DNA of 64,000 nucleotides from Rachycentron canadum (Eukaryota > Chordata > Actinopteri > Carangiformes > Rachycentridae), in the NCBI GenBank assembly GCA_038496675.1, contig CM076653.1, positions 25,881,643-25,945,642 of the forward strand, in the 5' to 3' direction. Both the position numbers and the translations under genes were made by a program. The notes beneath the pieces were generated by a model. The model had not been told where the DNA came from. It ran no database searches and was given only the letters and a program-made list of their open reading frames with translations. How positions within the stretch are numbered: position 1 is the stretch's first letter; each line of letters starts with the position of its first letter. Positions 11,701-27,200 of the stretch are shown piece by piece.

Positions 11701-14700
11701 AAAGTGGTAGCTGATGTCTGACCTGCAATATCATCACTGCACTGACTTTTATCTCTTGTCTGCACCTGTGTACAGTATCTGCCCTGGTGCAATGAGGTTT
11801 TGAGGAATGTTCACTGAAAACAGGGGTGAGAAAAAATAGGTGGCCTTAATGAGGCTTTTAAAAGTGTCATTACACAACACGAATGTTCAGCTGCTGACAG
11901 ATGAGACATTGGTGATTGTTCCCAAAAGTCATCCGCAAAATGAGATGACTTTTAGATCATTCTGACATGTTATCATAGGACATTATTTAAAGGTTTTAAC
12001 AATCAGGAATGGGTGGCCTTTCACCAAGTAAAATAAAATCAGACTGAACGCCTATATCATATGTGAATTTAATTTAGTGAGCAGTTAAGATACAGAAATG
12101 ATATGATATTGAAACACTTATGAACCAAGCCAGAAACCACACAATCATTACCTTTTCTCACAGATTCATTAAAACTGTTGCTTCATGGAATTATTCAATG
12201 CCAGCTGCCATTCATGTACAATTCTGCTTTAAGGACCAGAAACCACATGGACCACAGTTACCCTGTGAACAGTTGGGTAAAATGATACTGTAACTGTTTA
12301 AAAAAAAAATAAAATTACCTTTCATTATGGGAAACTGCAGCCCTCAGAGTCTGGTCAGAAAACGTCTGAAGGAAACATCTAATTACTCTCAAAGCAATCA
12401 CCTTTGTGAACTGCAAATGGAACTGATTTCCACACACTTGTGATTAAATTAGTCATGAAACTGCTCTGGGAAACTGAAAAGCTACCTGTGTGTTGCAGTT
12501 CAGGCTTTGACAGTGAAACTATGCCGTCTACTCCCAGCCTTGTACCTTTGTTATTAGCCGAGGCTGTGGATCCAAAACCTGGGATTTGTTTTTAAACGGC
12601 ACAACAGACAGTCATCAATAACTTTGGAAGAGGGTTAATAGGAAGAGCATGTGAGTGTTGAGTCTGTACAGGACTCCCTCCACTTCAAGCACTGATCTGG
12701 GGCCAAAAATGTGGGCCTCCATTCGAGTAATCATGAGCAGCTCTACAATACCTCACACAAAGTACAACAATAACATTGCTAAATCCTTCTGCATGTATGT
12801 CACGTAATTAGATGCTGGCAGACAATGAGTTGTCTTCAAAGCACTGTGATTAGAATATAAATGTAAACCATTATGGGAGAGGATATCCGAGGAAGAAAGA
12901 TTTAACTTTAAAGAAACTTGGAAGTGTTCAATGAAAAGCCTGGCATCTGTGAAGCACTCTCACACTCCATTTCTCTCAGTACTTTTACATTGGCTTTAAG
13001 AGTAAATAAAACATTTGAATCTTATCAAGCTGCAGAAGGGAACCACAGACCTACTGATTGTAGGAGACAGACCCTGTTCCGGTGTCTGAACCAGAACTCT
13101 GAGAAAAGTAAAAAACTCAACTGACTGAGGTCTGGTGGAAGTGTTTCTTCAGGGCCTCTCCCTCTCATAAACCACAGCAATTATCTTCCACAGCTCCAGG
13201 AATGTGCAGGAAGGGCTGCTCCCTGACCGCTGCTGAGGTGAGAAGCACTCTGTGGTCTGGGTGGCAGCACCAACACAAGCTAGCTGACTCAAAAAAAAAA
13301 AAAAAAAAAAAAAGATCACCTTATCTATGAAGATGCAAAAATCAAATCAAGAGCTTACCTTCTGCCAACCTGTCCCCTTCCCCTCCCTCTCACCACTCTG
13401 CCCCTTTGGTTTCATTTACATTTTGGAATTTATCAAAACTGGGTCGGCCAGACTGTCAGTGCGCAAAATTTATTTTACCAGGACTTTGGGAGAGCGGCCA
13501 AGTCTCTGTCCCATACAGTGCAGCTTAGATCCCCTTATCTTGTTATGCTCTGCATTAGCTGGGAGCTGCCCTCATAGTTCAGAGCATGCCTCCCTATACC
13601 CATGTCAGCTGGATGTGGCATACTGCATCATCTGAAAAAGACTTCTTATGTAAATTCTTATTCTACTATGTCACAGTAATTACAGTAAATTATTTGAAAT
13701 TCATCAGTGGAGAGTCCATAACTGGTGTCTGGGCAGTGACAAAGACAGCACTCAACAATGACCTCACTATTTCTTATGGTCTTACTGGAAGTCATCAGAT
13801 GAATGCACGACTTTTACTCATGATATCAAGCTGGGTCAGGTCTGGATCAAGCTAATACATACAGTATATCCTCAATGTATCATAATACTTAATATACAGT
13901 CAGTTCTATCTACAATTCCCCCCACTTACTTAAGTTTGAGCAAATATTCAAAGTGACCATAATGAATATTTTTTATGTCAACAATGGATCACATGACTAT
14001 TTGTATGTGAAAGGGGAAGCTGATATCACTTATCTTTTTTTCCATATTTCCACATTTTAACTTCAATTACTGTATAATAGTAATCTGCAATATGTTGAAT
14101 CCACCAACAACGTTGGTAATGTGATTACTACAAGACAGCTATGACAGTTACGACAGCTCAATCAAGTGTCGAACTTGTTCCCTGTACATTATAGCTAATA
14201 CACTTCTGTGCATGTTCAGGAGAAACTCCATGCAGGTGAAAGAAGCCTCTTTAGTGCATCTGTCTGCCTGCATCTCTGAGGCCTAAATACAATATCTGCA
14301 CTCAGCAGACTCTTTACGTTTACCTTGGCCAATGTGGTGCCAGCAAGAAGATATGCATACTTTTGACGCTTTATAGAGAAAGTTGTCTTACAAATTTGTG
14401 TAGTATCCATGTTCTCACGTCTTTGCAGTCAGGTTTTGTTTGTAGTTGTATTCCATTTTGTTATGTGGGCCAGAGGTTCATTTAATAAAACTGTTATTAT
14501 TTATCATTAAGAGTATTAGTTCAAGCAACAAGTGTGGTGAGGCTGCATTTGTGAGGGAACGACAATGCTTTGAGCTAATGACGAACATCGGCTTGCAAAC
14601 ACTGTTACAACGACAATCATTACATGCTGATGTAGAGCAGGCATAAAGTTCACCATGTTAGCCCAGTCTAGTATGTTACTATGATAATATTTGATAATTA

Positions 14701-16762
14701 CCAGTAATCACAAAGTACAGCTAAAGTTGATGAGATATTTTGCCACAAACCAAGGTACAATTTTAAATTTCATTTGGTGACTTCAGATGAAAAGTAAGGG
14801 ATCACTTAAATTCTTATAATTCATCCAGAGGGGACATGACTGTGTGCCAATCAATCACACTGCCGCTGAGACTGAAGAGGTGAATGGAACAACTGATGCT
14901 GCCATGCCTTAGACATGCTGCGGGCATGGCAAAAAATGAAACAGATTATATTAAAAGCTGGCAGATTTCCTTTTTTCTAATAATTTCCTCCACGCCTGAT
15001 TTAGAGTCCGTATACCACAAAAAGACAACTTTACTACCCAGGCCAATTATAGTGTTCTTTACTATATATGAACTGGTTAAGACATGTGGGATTCGTTCCA
15101 TTTTATTCAGCTAATCACCCAGACCATTAGAGCCAGACTAAGTGCCTCTGCCAGACCAAATCCAGTCACTGAACCGGCTGCCAGGCTTACAATTAGCCCC
15201 ATACAGTAAAACAACAGGAGGATGCTTCCATTTTCAAACCTGGATACATATCTGCCATAATTTGACACAGTTTACTGTGGGCCTAAGCTCAAACAAATTC
15301 CCTACAGACAAACAAAGAGACCTAATGGAACAATAGCATGAGGTAAGGCAGTGGTGCTCCACAGGCACTGCAGACCTAATGGACTACTGCACTGCTGAGC
15401 TGGGGACAAAGTGAGCTAAGTAGACTACAACACAAAAGGTAAATAAGGAAATAAACAGCTTAAAGATGGGCTCTTCTCTATGCTTCTCTGTCATTAAAGT
15501 GGTAAGGAGATGGCACATTTGAGGTGCTACTGTACTTTTTAGAAATTAAAAAAAAAAAATTTTCGGACAAAGAGCTGGGGAAAGCCCGGCAGATGAGCTT
15601 TTCCAAACCCATCCAAAAGGGGAAGACTTTGGAGAAAAGCTACTGCATGACATCCACCCACTTGTAAAGCGAACTGAAAGATGAGCTGCGGTAAATTCTT
15701 GCTTCTCTTGAGAGAGTAGCGGTGTGATTCGCTCCGGTTCTGGCCAGCCATATGCTGAATTCAATCCCAAAAACCACTCAGCTCACAGGAATCAGCCGTA
15801 AAACCCACTCGAATGCTAAGGATTTCAGTTCAATCTGCCTGCATGCTACATTGCTGCAAAAGATTTATTTTTTTTCCAAATTATAGTTTATGTATCTTAG
15901 ACGGCAAGGTCAGAGATGATAAAATAAGAGCTTGAGAAATAAACCAAATCAAACATTCTTATAATATAATTGGCTTGTATACTGAATTCTGTTACAGTAA
16001 AACAGGCTCCAGGCCGGGGTTTGTGATTCCACTGCCAGTGGGTTTACTAAGGCTGAAAACTTCTACAGATGAAGGGAGCAGAAAAAAGACAGAGGCAGAA
16101 AATAGGTCAGACAGGTGGGGTTAAACTGGGTTCAGATGCAAGCTGTCTGCTCATGGCAGGGGGATCTCAGGGGGTCTGTGGAGGTCTAAGGGGGAGAACA
16201 GGGTGGGATGTATCCAGTGGGATTTTTGCTTTAACCAGTAGGTGAGAAGTTGTTAAAATGACCAACAGTTTTATTTTTTTTTTTGTAACAGTATGCTCAA
16301 AGAAGTACATGGAACAAACAGCAGTGGATCTTCTTGTGCCAGTGTCAGTCAGTTTGAAAGCTGGTGATTTAATTTAATGGCAAAAGGCTACTCTGGAGGC
16401 AAGACAAAATGTTGCCAGTGGAGCGAAGAGGGTTGAGAGGTTTTGGGCTAAAACCATGTGTAGTGCTCATTTCCCAAATTTCCTCTGACCTAATGAAGTC
16501 ATCCTAAAGGAGAAAAGTCAGGTTTGAAATTGTTTATTCAAAGATTTTATTGGCTTTCTCAAGAGAATAAAACCACATAAGTATTGGAAATTTGAAAAAG
16601 TTTTGGTGCATTGTTTAGGGGGTTAACAAGAGCTAGTTCTTAAGTATAACGATGTAAATAAAATAAAAACTGTCTCCCTGTCAAGTGATCTGGATCATAA
16701 CCAGCATATTACAACTCAAGTGTGACTGAACGAACCTTTACAAAGAACAAGAGTGGTATCAT

Positions 16763-16811
<49 letters not shown>

Positions 16812-17559
16812 CGCGCATGTATGAGGGAGTGACTGAGTGCTTTCCAGATTGAAAAGTTTGCACAAAGGGGCAACGGGCGCGGTGGCTGGCCCAGGGAGCT
16901 GCAGGAGAGATTGGGTAGAAAACATGCACGTGTTCCCATGGGATCTCATTACAAACCAGGAGTTCAAGTTTCTATTGGTTCGACAAGGGCATTCCTGGAG
17001 TTCTCCTCCACACTCCAAACATCGGGCTTTGTCCACATATGTGTGTCAGCAGTTCCTGTGTTTTCCCTCTCAAACTGCCTTTATCCTTGAAGATTTAACA
17101 CAGCATTCTCCATTCCCAGCATCTTTCCCTAAAAATAATTCTTAAATGATGAAAAAAAAAAAAAGAAAAGGAAATGATCGCACTTGAATCAGCCATCATA
17201 TCTGCTGATAAATTTGCACTACACCTATCAGCCCAGTCAAGACAGAATGGAAATGTTTATCCAGACAATAGACCATAGTAAAGGTCTCCCCCCTCTAGAA
17301 CAGATGACCTATAACACAGCCAGACAACACAATACAGACTGTTTCCAACAAGAGCTTCCAATGCTGCTGTTAACCCAAATATGCCTGGGTTTTCACTTAA
17401 TGCTCAGCAAAATGGTCAAACCAGCAAGGGTAGAATTGAGTTACGTTCTGTAAAACATTTGAAGAACTTGGGTCAGGATATTACACAAAAACAATTATCC
17501 TGATTCTGAATTAGGAGAAATAAAATGTCACTCAAATATGTAATGGTGTGTATACTGAT

Positions 17560-17590
<31 letters not shown>

Positions 17591-17759
17591 ATATGTATAT
17601 ATATATCTGAGCAGTGCTGACATTAGTTAAATGAGATCACAGCTATGTAAACATATGAGGCACAGCAGCTGGTTTCACTTCTTTGACTAAAGAGGTGGAG
17701 TGAATAAGTGAATGATCCGATGCTTGTTTTGTTTTGTTTACAATGAAAAGAGGCTAGGA

Positions 17760-17836
<77 letters not shown>

Positions 17837-18254
17837 CTTGGCACACAGATGAAAACGGCTGCACAGATGTGTCACTGAATGTCCTGCCTCACTGATCTGA
17901 AACAAACAACATGTTACCCTGAGATGCTCTGTAGAAACTAACAAAACAACAAAAGGGCCTTGTGTTTTGAGTGCACCTGTAGCTTTGTGAAAAACACTGC
18001 TGCCCACTAAAGATACTGCTGCGTGTGACACTAAAAGGGGGACTGAGAACTGTATTGGGAACAGTGTTCCAGGTCCCAGACACTTTAAGAGGCAATGAAA
18101 CACTCGACTAAAGCACATTACCCTTTCCCATATTGGCTCTGTGAGGAGCTCCCTCTGGAAACCAGGAAGTCAAGGTGCTTTAACTTATGGTGTTTGAATG
18201 GTGGTGCCATTAAAAGCAGGAGCTCCCAAAATGGTAGCAGGAGAGAGAGAGAGT

Positions 18255-18298
<44 letters not shown>

Positions 18299-21200
18299 AA
18301 GAACAGATGAGATAAATGCAAAAAATAAAATACGGGCATGACATATTTAGGACATTAATACTAGACTGTTCACAACTCCCATTTCTGGGGAGGCCATAAA
18401 TTCACAAGTATAACTTATAGAGTAATAGCTTGTGTATATACACAGCATGTGATGAGATATGACCTTCTGGGTATGAAGATAATTTATATAAAGTTTAAGA
18501 ATGTGTTTCTCAAAAATATATCCAAGGCTGCTTTGAAATGCTGAAAAAGAAATCCAAAATTCCTATAGATTAAAAACAAAAGCTTCACCTCCAATTTGTT
18601 TCCACCATGGCTTAGAAACGGCAAGTGTTTTGCAAACTAAAATGCACAGACAGAAATGGCATGGCCTTTTAAGAAGCACAAACAGAGAAAGTGTAGCTAA
18701 AAACATATCTTATGGTGAGGAATGTCAACAGTGAACATTTCAAAGCAGAGAATAATTGCTTCAAGTTGACGGTAATTGGTTTGTCTTTAATCTGCCCTGT
18801 GTCCACCGCTCCCATTTTTACAGTTACCAATTAAACATGGTTGTTACTTTCCTTGGTGCTCTTTCTGTAAATACTACAAGTGGAACGATCATCCGGGAAA
18901 AACCTTGTTATTTGTTCTTCCACCTCAACTCCCTGTTTTGCTCATGATAATTAGAACCGTAGGGATCCTTTTTTTTTAACCAGTGAAAAACTTTGAGCTC
19001 AGTCCAGTAACTTTTTGACCTTTTGCACAAGCTGCTTGCATTTTAAAGCATTTGAGCCACTTACTGTGCTGTGATGCATTACTATGACAACCTCTGTCAT
19101 TTACTATAGTATTTATTATTTTACACCTCCTTTCTTTTTCAAAAAATACATAGATTAGAAAATAAAATAACATAAAGCCCTAAATATCTTGCAGTGTGTG
19201 CACCTGGTGTATTAGTAATCTGCATTATACTCTAAAACTTCTAATATGGGCTTCATGACTTCAATGTAAGAAACTTGAATTCACTGCTTATTAACTAGAT
19301 TACAGCTCTGTACTTATATTATAAGTACAGAGTAATATTTTGTCTATTATTTTGTCTCTTATCTGAATATTATAAGTGAATTTGCGATGAATTATTTCAG
19401 AGAAAAGTTTGCATCTGTTTTCCACACTTAAATTATGGATTGAGAGCCAAAGGATTTAAAATGTGAACATAAATGGTGAGAAATACATCTTGAAAGAGGA
19501 ATAACATTTTACAACCCCATGAGACCTGGGCAGTCTGAGAAACAACATTCTTAACTAGAAAAACATACATTATGAAACCTTCCCTTAGCTTCGCACTTCA
19601 TCAACTAAAGATTTATGATTTCAAGGACTATTTTACAAAGAGTAAATGATCTTAGATGATCTGTATTGAATGAAACATAACCTCGGTGTTCATTCCATTT
19701 CTGAAACAAACATCATGCAGATGCTTGTTTTAAAATGAAGAATGAATATCACTAATAAGTATTCATTAGCTTTTTTGGCTCCTGTGTGTTTGCAGCACAC
19801 TTCACCAGGGTTGAGTGCAAGTCATACAGGAGTACCAGATGGCATAGGCACCTCTGAAACAGTGACCTCACACCCTTTCCCACTGATGGGGTGATAAAGG
19901 CATACAAGCTTTCCCCCGGGCCAAAAAAACGCAGGCCTCCAAGGAGCTAAGTCCAGGTCTGGAAGCCCTCCGAGCCAGGTGTGAGAGGCCCAGAGAGGGG
20001 CCAGAACCCCAACCAGGCAGACCCCAAGAATACCCACATCACTGTGGGAGCACTAACTGGCCACAGACACCTCCAGGGCTTTGAGAAGATGGAATGAAAA
20101 AGTGAGGAAAAAGAAAAAAGTGAGATGGTGTAGATTGCTGAGAGAGCTGCAGGAACGGCTATTTACAATGATGGCAATGTTACACAGAGCTGGGAAGACT
20201 GGGAACCTGTTCTTGTAAAATTCATGTAGATTTGGTGTGCACATGTGACTGTGCCTTTTTCATCTGCAAAAGACCTATAAGATTGATTTTTATTCATGAA
20301 AGAGGGTAGGATTGTTTGGTCAGAGGGGGGTTTAATACACACCAGACAGATGGGTTCAAGACAGCATTCCTTTTTTGTTTTGTTTTTTTTGTTCTTTTTT
20401 ACTGGCCCCAATTTAAAAGACATCACAGCAAAAAAAAACAAAAAAACATTAGAAGTGATCAGTGTTTGAAACCAAAGCAGTTACAGTTGTCGCTTTGCTC
20501 TCTGTCTCCCTTGCTCTCTGTCTGTGTGCACTTGTGAAAATTTCAGGCAACTAATTTACTCCCCTCCTAGGAATCCTTATGACATAGCTCCTCTTGGAAG
20601 TCATGAAGAGTAAAGCGGCCAGATCTATATACATTTCTGACCTGTGCATCTGCGTTCCAGCACATGCTCGACTTGTGTTCTCCAACACATGGCTCACGAG
20701 GGAGGGTGATCTACTACACTCCACATTTCCTCAGCTGGTCAGGAGAAATTAGGTCAGGAGTTGAAACAGGTTAAAGGGGCTTTTGGGAGAGTGGTAGTTT
20801 GGTTTATTTTCTCATGTTGATGTGTCACACGAGGGGAAACTGTACAGCCTGCATAGATGAAGTGATAAATTAACACATGAAAGAATAAAGACAGTCCCCA
20901 AGAAAGGCACTGACACAGATGTTTTATCAGAAAAAAAAGGACACTACAATAAGGAGGGGTGAAAAGACACAAGAAGTGGTCTCATCATTCACAGTGCAAT
21001 GACACTATAACTTCTCTTACATGTGGTAAACTCTGAAGGTTCCAAAAGCTCTCCTCCTTGGCATTGTTCTGGCTGTTTTAACCCCTTTGAGTTGTGAGTT
21101 ATCTGTCTGAGTCAGAGACCAGGCCAAGTTCAAATGAAACATTGAACATTAAAGATCAGAGCTAGCATATGTAGACCAGGCAGGGATTGTGTTTACCTTC

Positions 21201-24200
21201 GTAACCTGCTTGACAACAACATTTTGTCACGAACATCTGCCCTTTGCTTTTTTCAGTGACAGAAAAGGTCAACAATAAGCAAGCTGGAAAATCAGAGCAC
21301 AACCATTTAAGAACATGCATCTATGTGAATGAACACGAGGGGGCCTGACATCTAAGTGAAGTTCACCCTAATCATAAGGGTCAACTGCACTGCAACTCTC
21401 ACTTAAAAAAAAACCAAAACACAGTGGAATACAATGGTTCCTGTGAGCTGCAGTTTTAAAAAAGACCAAAAAGAGTGAGGCTTTATGAAGTAATACAGAG
21501 GAACTACAAGACATCTTAAATGAGAGTGCATTTATACCTTATGATATATACTGTAGGTTTATGGTACTGATTAAAAAAAAACTAATGATGTACTGAGGTT
21601 AAACAACAGAAGCACAATACATTTTCATGAAGAAATGGAAACAGAGAAATAAAAACGATAGAAAGTTAAAAAAAAAAAAAAGACAACGAGGAGGGAAAAT
21701 TAGTTTATGATCTGCAATATCCTGACAGAACTTTTATTAGCCACTTAAGCAAGTGACCTGCCCCCCTCACAGCAGGCTGTTAAATGGTAGTGACCTTGGA
21801 GGGTAATGGTCCTCTAGTATCCTTGAACATGGTACCCTTGCCCCCCCCTGATCTTAACATGTCTGATCTTTCACCTTGTCAATGTGGGACAGATAAATTA
21901 ACCAGCTGTCAAACTTGGCCTAACAGCGATATTATCTGTGACACACATTTGGATTTGTTTATATACCTTAAGTGGGTGAGTGTGAGAAGGTCATCAAGCA
22001 GAATCATCAATTTACATGGTGCATGTAAACACATGTGGGTCTGGATAGGTTTATGGAAAGAAAAGTGTTACAGGATTGATTAATAACGTCCTCGATTAGC
22101 TGGTGCTGTAAAGAGGTGTGAGAGAGCAGAGTGGAGGAAAGCACACTGTGTGTTTATTGGTGCAAAGCTGTGCTCCTCTGCAGCAGACGTACCCCTGAGG
22201 ATGTAGTTCTGGTAGTTCTGGTCGGCTTCAGCACCCACTTTGATCAAACATGTCAGTCCTTCAGCCACCACAAACTCGTGCACCAGGTCCTTGTCATCCT
22301 GAGAAGAGAGGAGAGAAGACAGAGAAATAGTTAAGGTCCATCATATATCATAGAGCTATAGAGCAAGAGACTATACTATATTCTTATTAATGTATTTGGT
22401 CTGATTATCCACTACATTGCTGCTCTTAGAGTTACACAAATCTCTGGTTTCATGATGTTGGTTGCAAATCAGACTAAAAATAAGAAGACACAGAGACATA
22501 TTGTTTAAGAGCTCACACAACTCGTTCCAATAACTTGGATGATTTTTGCTGATATTTATCATGCTTGAAACAGAATTCAATACAACAAGACAAACCTTTT
22601 TTATTGCATTAACACGTTCATTCCTACACAACACCTGTTGCACGTTTTACTGTATTTAGGGAATCAGGAGAACAGGTTCTCAGACTTCTGCATGTGATCT
22701 GTGGTACACTTCTCATTTCACCCTCTACTGAATGCCCAGCTGGACAAATGATATCAATCTTCAAATTATTATTACATTTGGTTAAAGCCACTGCAAGTGC
22801 AGTGAACGATGCAATCTGCCCCGCAGCTTGTTCAAATGGATTCCTGTTGCTTTGGCCTCCCCGCTTCATCCCACATTTTGACAAAACCACCTGTGTCTCT
22901 CACACCTGTCGATGACTCTGTAATTTAAGGCCAAGTAGGAGGCTGTCTGCAGGATTTTACATTTTTCTGATACACATTACTGTTCAGATGGGATACAGAG
23001 GAAGACAGCAATAAACACCACAAGATGGTCAGGGCTCCTTCGCTCCCAGGAGGAAGCGTAAGTGCTTCCAGAACAGCTTTACCATAAATCTGTGATGGAG
23101 ACTCCAGTCATTTGGCAAACGGTCTAATTATATTAGAAGTTCCCTAAGGAGGCAGGAGATAGCAGTGTGAGATTCATATATTTGCGCTACACTTCTCTGA
23201 TGTAGAGGAGATATACTGATATCAGACCAAGTGGACTTTTTATTACAGAACTGGAATGATCAATATTCTCTACAACTGAAACCCCACATGAAAAAAGTGA
23301 GCCATTCTAATCTATTTTGGATCTGCATCAACTCTTTGCTCTCTTTTTCATCCAACTGTCACTTAACCCTCCCCCTCTGCAGTTAGTCTACTGCCCAGCA
23401 GCTCAGCCCAGCCCAAATGTATGTGTGTGTGTGAAGTCTGACCAGACCTGAAAACTCCACAGCTGCCACGAAGGCAGAGTCTGAGCAGCACGACTCTGCC
23501 TCAGGAAAACAATGCTGTGTGCAAGTGTGAGTGAGCGTGTGTGCGCTGATGCATGTGCGCACGCTACATATAGCTCTCTCAGGTTAATGTGCGTACATGC
23601 ACGGGAGGGATACTTGCTTCTCTCCCTAAAAGTGAGTATCACGACAAACACAAAATGCCGTGGAGCTCACTGGATTTTGTGAGCTGCAGTTTTAAGAGAG
23701 AACAACAAAAACTAGAAAAGAGAAAGAATTACCTGAAAAATCTGCTTGAGGGAAAAGAGGGCTCGCCGTAGCTCCCTTCCAGTTGAGTTGTAAAGTTTTT
23801 CTGTATGGAAAGAGAAAAGGAAAGATTGGAAAAATCAATTGACAGTCACTCATGTGCTATCTTTGTAATATAGCTGTAATATTCTTATACAAAAAATGAA
23901 TAAAACAAAGCTCAACAAGAGATTTGGGGTGATTGTGATTTCCCTTGAAAAATCACTTGCTTTACACATTTTTCCATGAACTATAAACTTCTACAATATC
24001 ACTTGTGTCTGCATGATGCACATGTCAAGGGCAGAAATTATCTTGAGTAGCTAAAGATGAAAAATATCATACAAGAGGCACAACGAGAGCAAAAGAACAG
24101 TAGGAGCAACTCAGAGCACATCTGTGGAGAATTAGTGAACAGAGGATGTTTCCTGCTGACAAAGCCATATCTGTAGCTCACCATAATACAAAGTCATGGC

Positions 24201-27200
24201 AGAACCTTAAGCCAATAGCCACTACAATGGCTAAGACACAATACACCCATTAATCAGTTATGGAAAAGAAAGGAATCAGACGGATGACAGATGCTTGTGA
24301 TGGAAGCGTACATTTCCTGCAGCTTCTTGACAATCCTTCACTTCACTCAGCATGCAGTCTGCAGAGTCTGCCAGGGAGTGGCAGCATTGTGCACAGTCCT
24401 AGTAGCTCACTCATCATCAATGCTGTGCGAATGCTCTCTGACTCAGCAAAACCTGCCCATTACTGCTGCAGATACAGCAACATACAGTACACTCCAGTCC
24501 AATGCAGAGCAGTTACAACAGTTCAGCTCTCTCACTCTCTGCCTCTCTGTCTGCGTTATCTTTTTCATGAGTTTTATTGTGACATGAAATGGAACTTTTT
24601 CCTTGTATTTGATAGATACTTTCTTGCTTGAAGGCATGCTGATATGTCTTGATCTAACAGGAAATTGATATGTACACAATACGGCATGGGGACAATGGGG
24701 CAGGCATATTGTCTCTTTTAAACTCTCTTTCTCTCTCTCTCTCTCACACACACAGACACACACTCTTAATAAAGACATGACTAGGAGTCTTTGCAGAGTG
24801 GCTTGCTCTGTCTGTTGCACCACTGCAGCTGTTGCAGTCCAGCTAGATGGACAAGAAAATGATTTATTGCTGTTTTTTATTTATTGCTGAGTTACAACTT
24901 GTACACCCAAACATGCAGTTGAGAGAAACATAACATATGTGCATATTGCTTTGAATACATCCTTAATGCACATAAACACACAGAGACACAAATTAGTTGT
25001 GCCCTTGAAATCTCTGTCTTTACAAACAGCTGCCACTAATTCTATTCAGAAGTGTGAGAAACACACACCGATGAGTGCATATGCTTGGGATTCAGAGCAA
25101 CAAGCCCCTATTCATTATTGCTGTTGGCTTACTCCTCCTCCTGCACCGTAGAGTAAATCCCTTCAGCTGATAAACTGAGAGACAGACGGAGAGAATAAGA
25201 AACAGGATGTGTGTTGCCAGGTCTGTACCACATACAGGGTACTTCTAGCCACCAGGTTGAATTTTAGCAACATAGATAACAACACCCTGGGCCTAGGTAA
25301 AATATGTTGTCCACAGCAGTGTAACTCAACACACTGCATTATTGGTGTAATCCACTCTACTACAGTCAGACAAGACATTGGAGATGCACTTTTATTGTTA
25401 GGCAGCCTGGGACTGGGCTGTATGTGGTTAAAATGCTCCCATCTAATAAGGCTCAATGCTGAAATCAAACACCTCACAATCTAGTTCCAGCAGAGTTCCT
25501 TATCTTTAGAAGATGTCTAATTTCAAATTTATGACTCTAATGGTATTTGGTACGAGTAAGGCAGCGTATTAAATGTTTTGTCCATTCAGTGCCGTACATG
25601 GCTCAGACACCTGATGAGTAGATGAGTATTGGTCTTTTATGGAAGAGGCCTGGCGAATCACTGGCATCCATATCCACAGGGAATAAATCTCTACAAGTCC
25701 AGAGGTATTAGGAGGGGAAGCTGTGTGATGTTGGTGATTTATGTTTTTATAAATAACAGGAAGGAGCTGTGACTGGGCCTTGTCAGTTTGCAGGCCCCCT
25801 ACTGTGGAGCTCCGAGACTTAACAAATCTTTTCAATCTGTTCTCAATACTGACTCAATACCGTTTTTTCTTATCTTTTATGAACTCCTTTTTAATCCCCT
25901 GATTCTAGTTTTATCATAATCATTGTGTGTGGTAAAGCAACCTCAAGCTACTGATAGAAGTGAAATAAAAAACTATTACAATAATTAACTAGTTTTAGTA
26001 CATTCATTTTAATAGCTGAAAAAATGTTGAAAACAAGAAAAAAACTTCCTTCTACCTTTGTGATTGTTGCGTTTTATCATTATTTTATGTATCTGAAATA
26101 AAATGATTGACAATTTTTATATACTTTAAACATTTGAGCACAATCTCAAATAAAGCTCATTGGCATGATTTTTGCATGGCCAATGGTTATTTAGATTAGA
26201 TTTAGATTAATAGATTAGGGATCTCTAAACAGACAAGCTCTCTGATCACTTGAGCGGAAATGCAGATGGGGGATTCTCTACTCATCACACCTTCCAAAGC
26301 AAACTTGATTTGTAGTACTACTACAACCTAAGCCTTGAATCAGTGTGTGCTTTTTCTTTCCTGCCCTCCCTCACTGACACTGGATGTTAATCAGTCAACA
26401 GATAAATTACACCCAGCACTGCATTATGACAGTGATGCATCAGCACCTGGGCTGTGATTGTGTGAATTAATCTTAAGAGCATCTTTTGGTGCATTTGTGT
26501 GCGTGTCAATCAGTAACAGCATGGCAGAGACATTCTTCCAAGCAGAGCTCAACTGACATTCATACAAAGGGGCTTGTGCTCCTCTACTTAGCCCTGTAGT
26601 TTGGACTGCAATAAAACTGTCAGAAAGTTATTCCTTCCCAACACTAAATGAAGCCCATCTGCAGGAACAGACAGTTTCTATCCCAGTCCCTATCTGTGGT
26701 CCACACACCGGTGCATCTCCCAGAGGCCCAATCTCTAATGAGAAATAGCTCAGTGGAGATTAGTTCCATACCATTTGGCACAGATATGCACTGAAAAGTA
26801 TGGAACTGCTGCATTTCTCTATTTAGGGAACAAATCTAGGCACTTCTTTATTGAGAAGAGATGCCTGTGAACCCTAACTCTGTTCACTTGACACCCTAAA
26901 AATCACCTGAAACGTCAAACTCAATAGATTGTACATTTGTCATGGATTTGTTATTGAGGCAGGGCAAACCTTGCACTAGAGTAACAAAAGGGGGTTTGAT
27001 GGATAACACACAGTTTAGGCACTACAAACAAACATTCTGGCCATTTGAGATTCACCTTAAGTTCTCATGGGAGCATAATACAGCTTTAATAACAAAACAA
27101 ACCAATTGTATCTACTTTCCACAGAATGAAATTAGTATTAATTCAATATACCTTTTTAATGTCAATAGTCATCTAATCACATTGCCAATACCATAAAACA

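Larger units (their letters stand above)
9912..22192 (-). other. fhod3 intron 5 (12.3 kb)
   Basis: Large intron, donor G|GTACGT at 22192 and acceptor CCAG at 9912. Contents seen: poly(A) tracts (10220-10236, 13291-13313), a diverged teleost interspersed repeat (about 14645-14850), a microsatellite cluster (16765-18296), a 27-bp palindrome (19306-19332) and a GC-richer patch of unknown nature near 19800-20060. No coding exon, tRNA or other RNA gene was recognised. Open frames here, such as 174 codons at 10264-10788 minus, have low-complexity composition and no family signature. Confidence 0.85.

Noticed and set aside
16709..17036. Frames with His-Thr repeats (and similar Cys-Val repeats at 17623-18118 and 58928-59350)
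   Set aside because: Direct translations of CA/GT microsatellites.
19800..20060. GC-richer patch with a 71-codon minus frame resembling a signal peptide
   Set aside because: The hydrophobic start is weak evidence; no cysteine pattern, homolog or splice sites were recognised.
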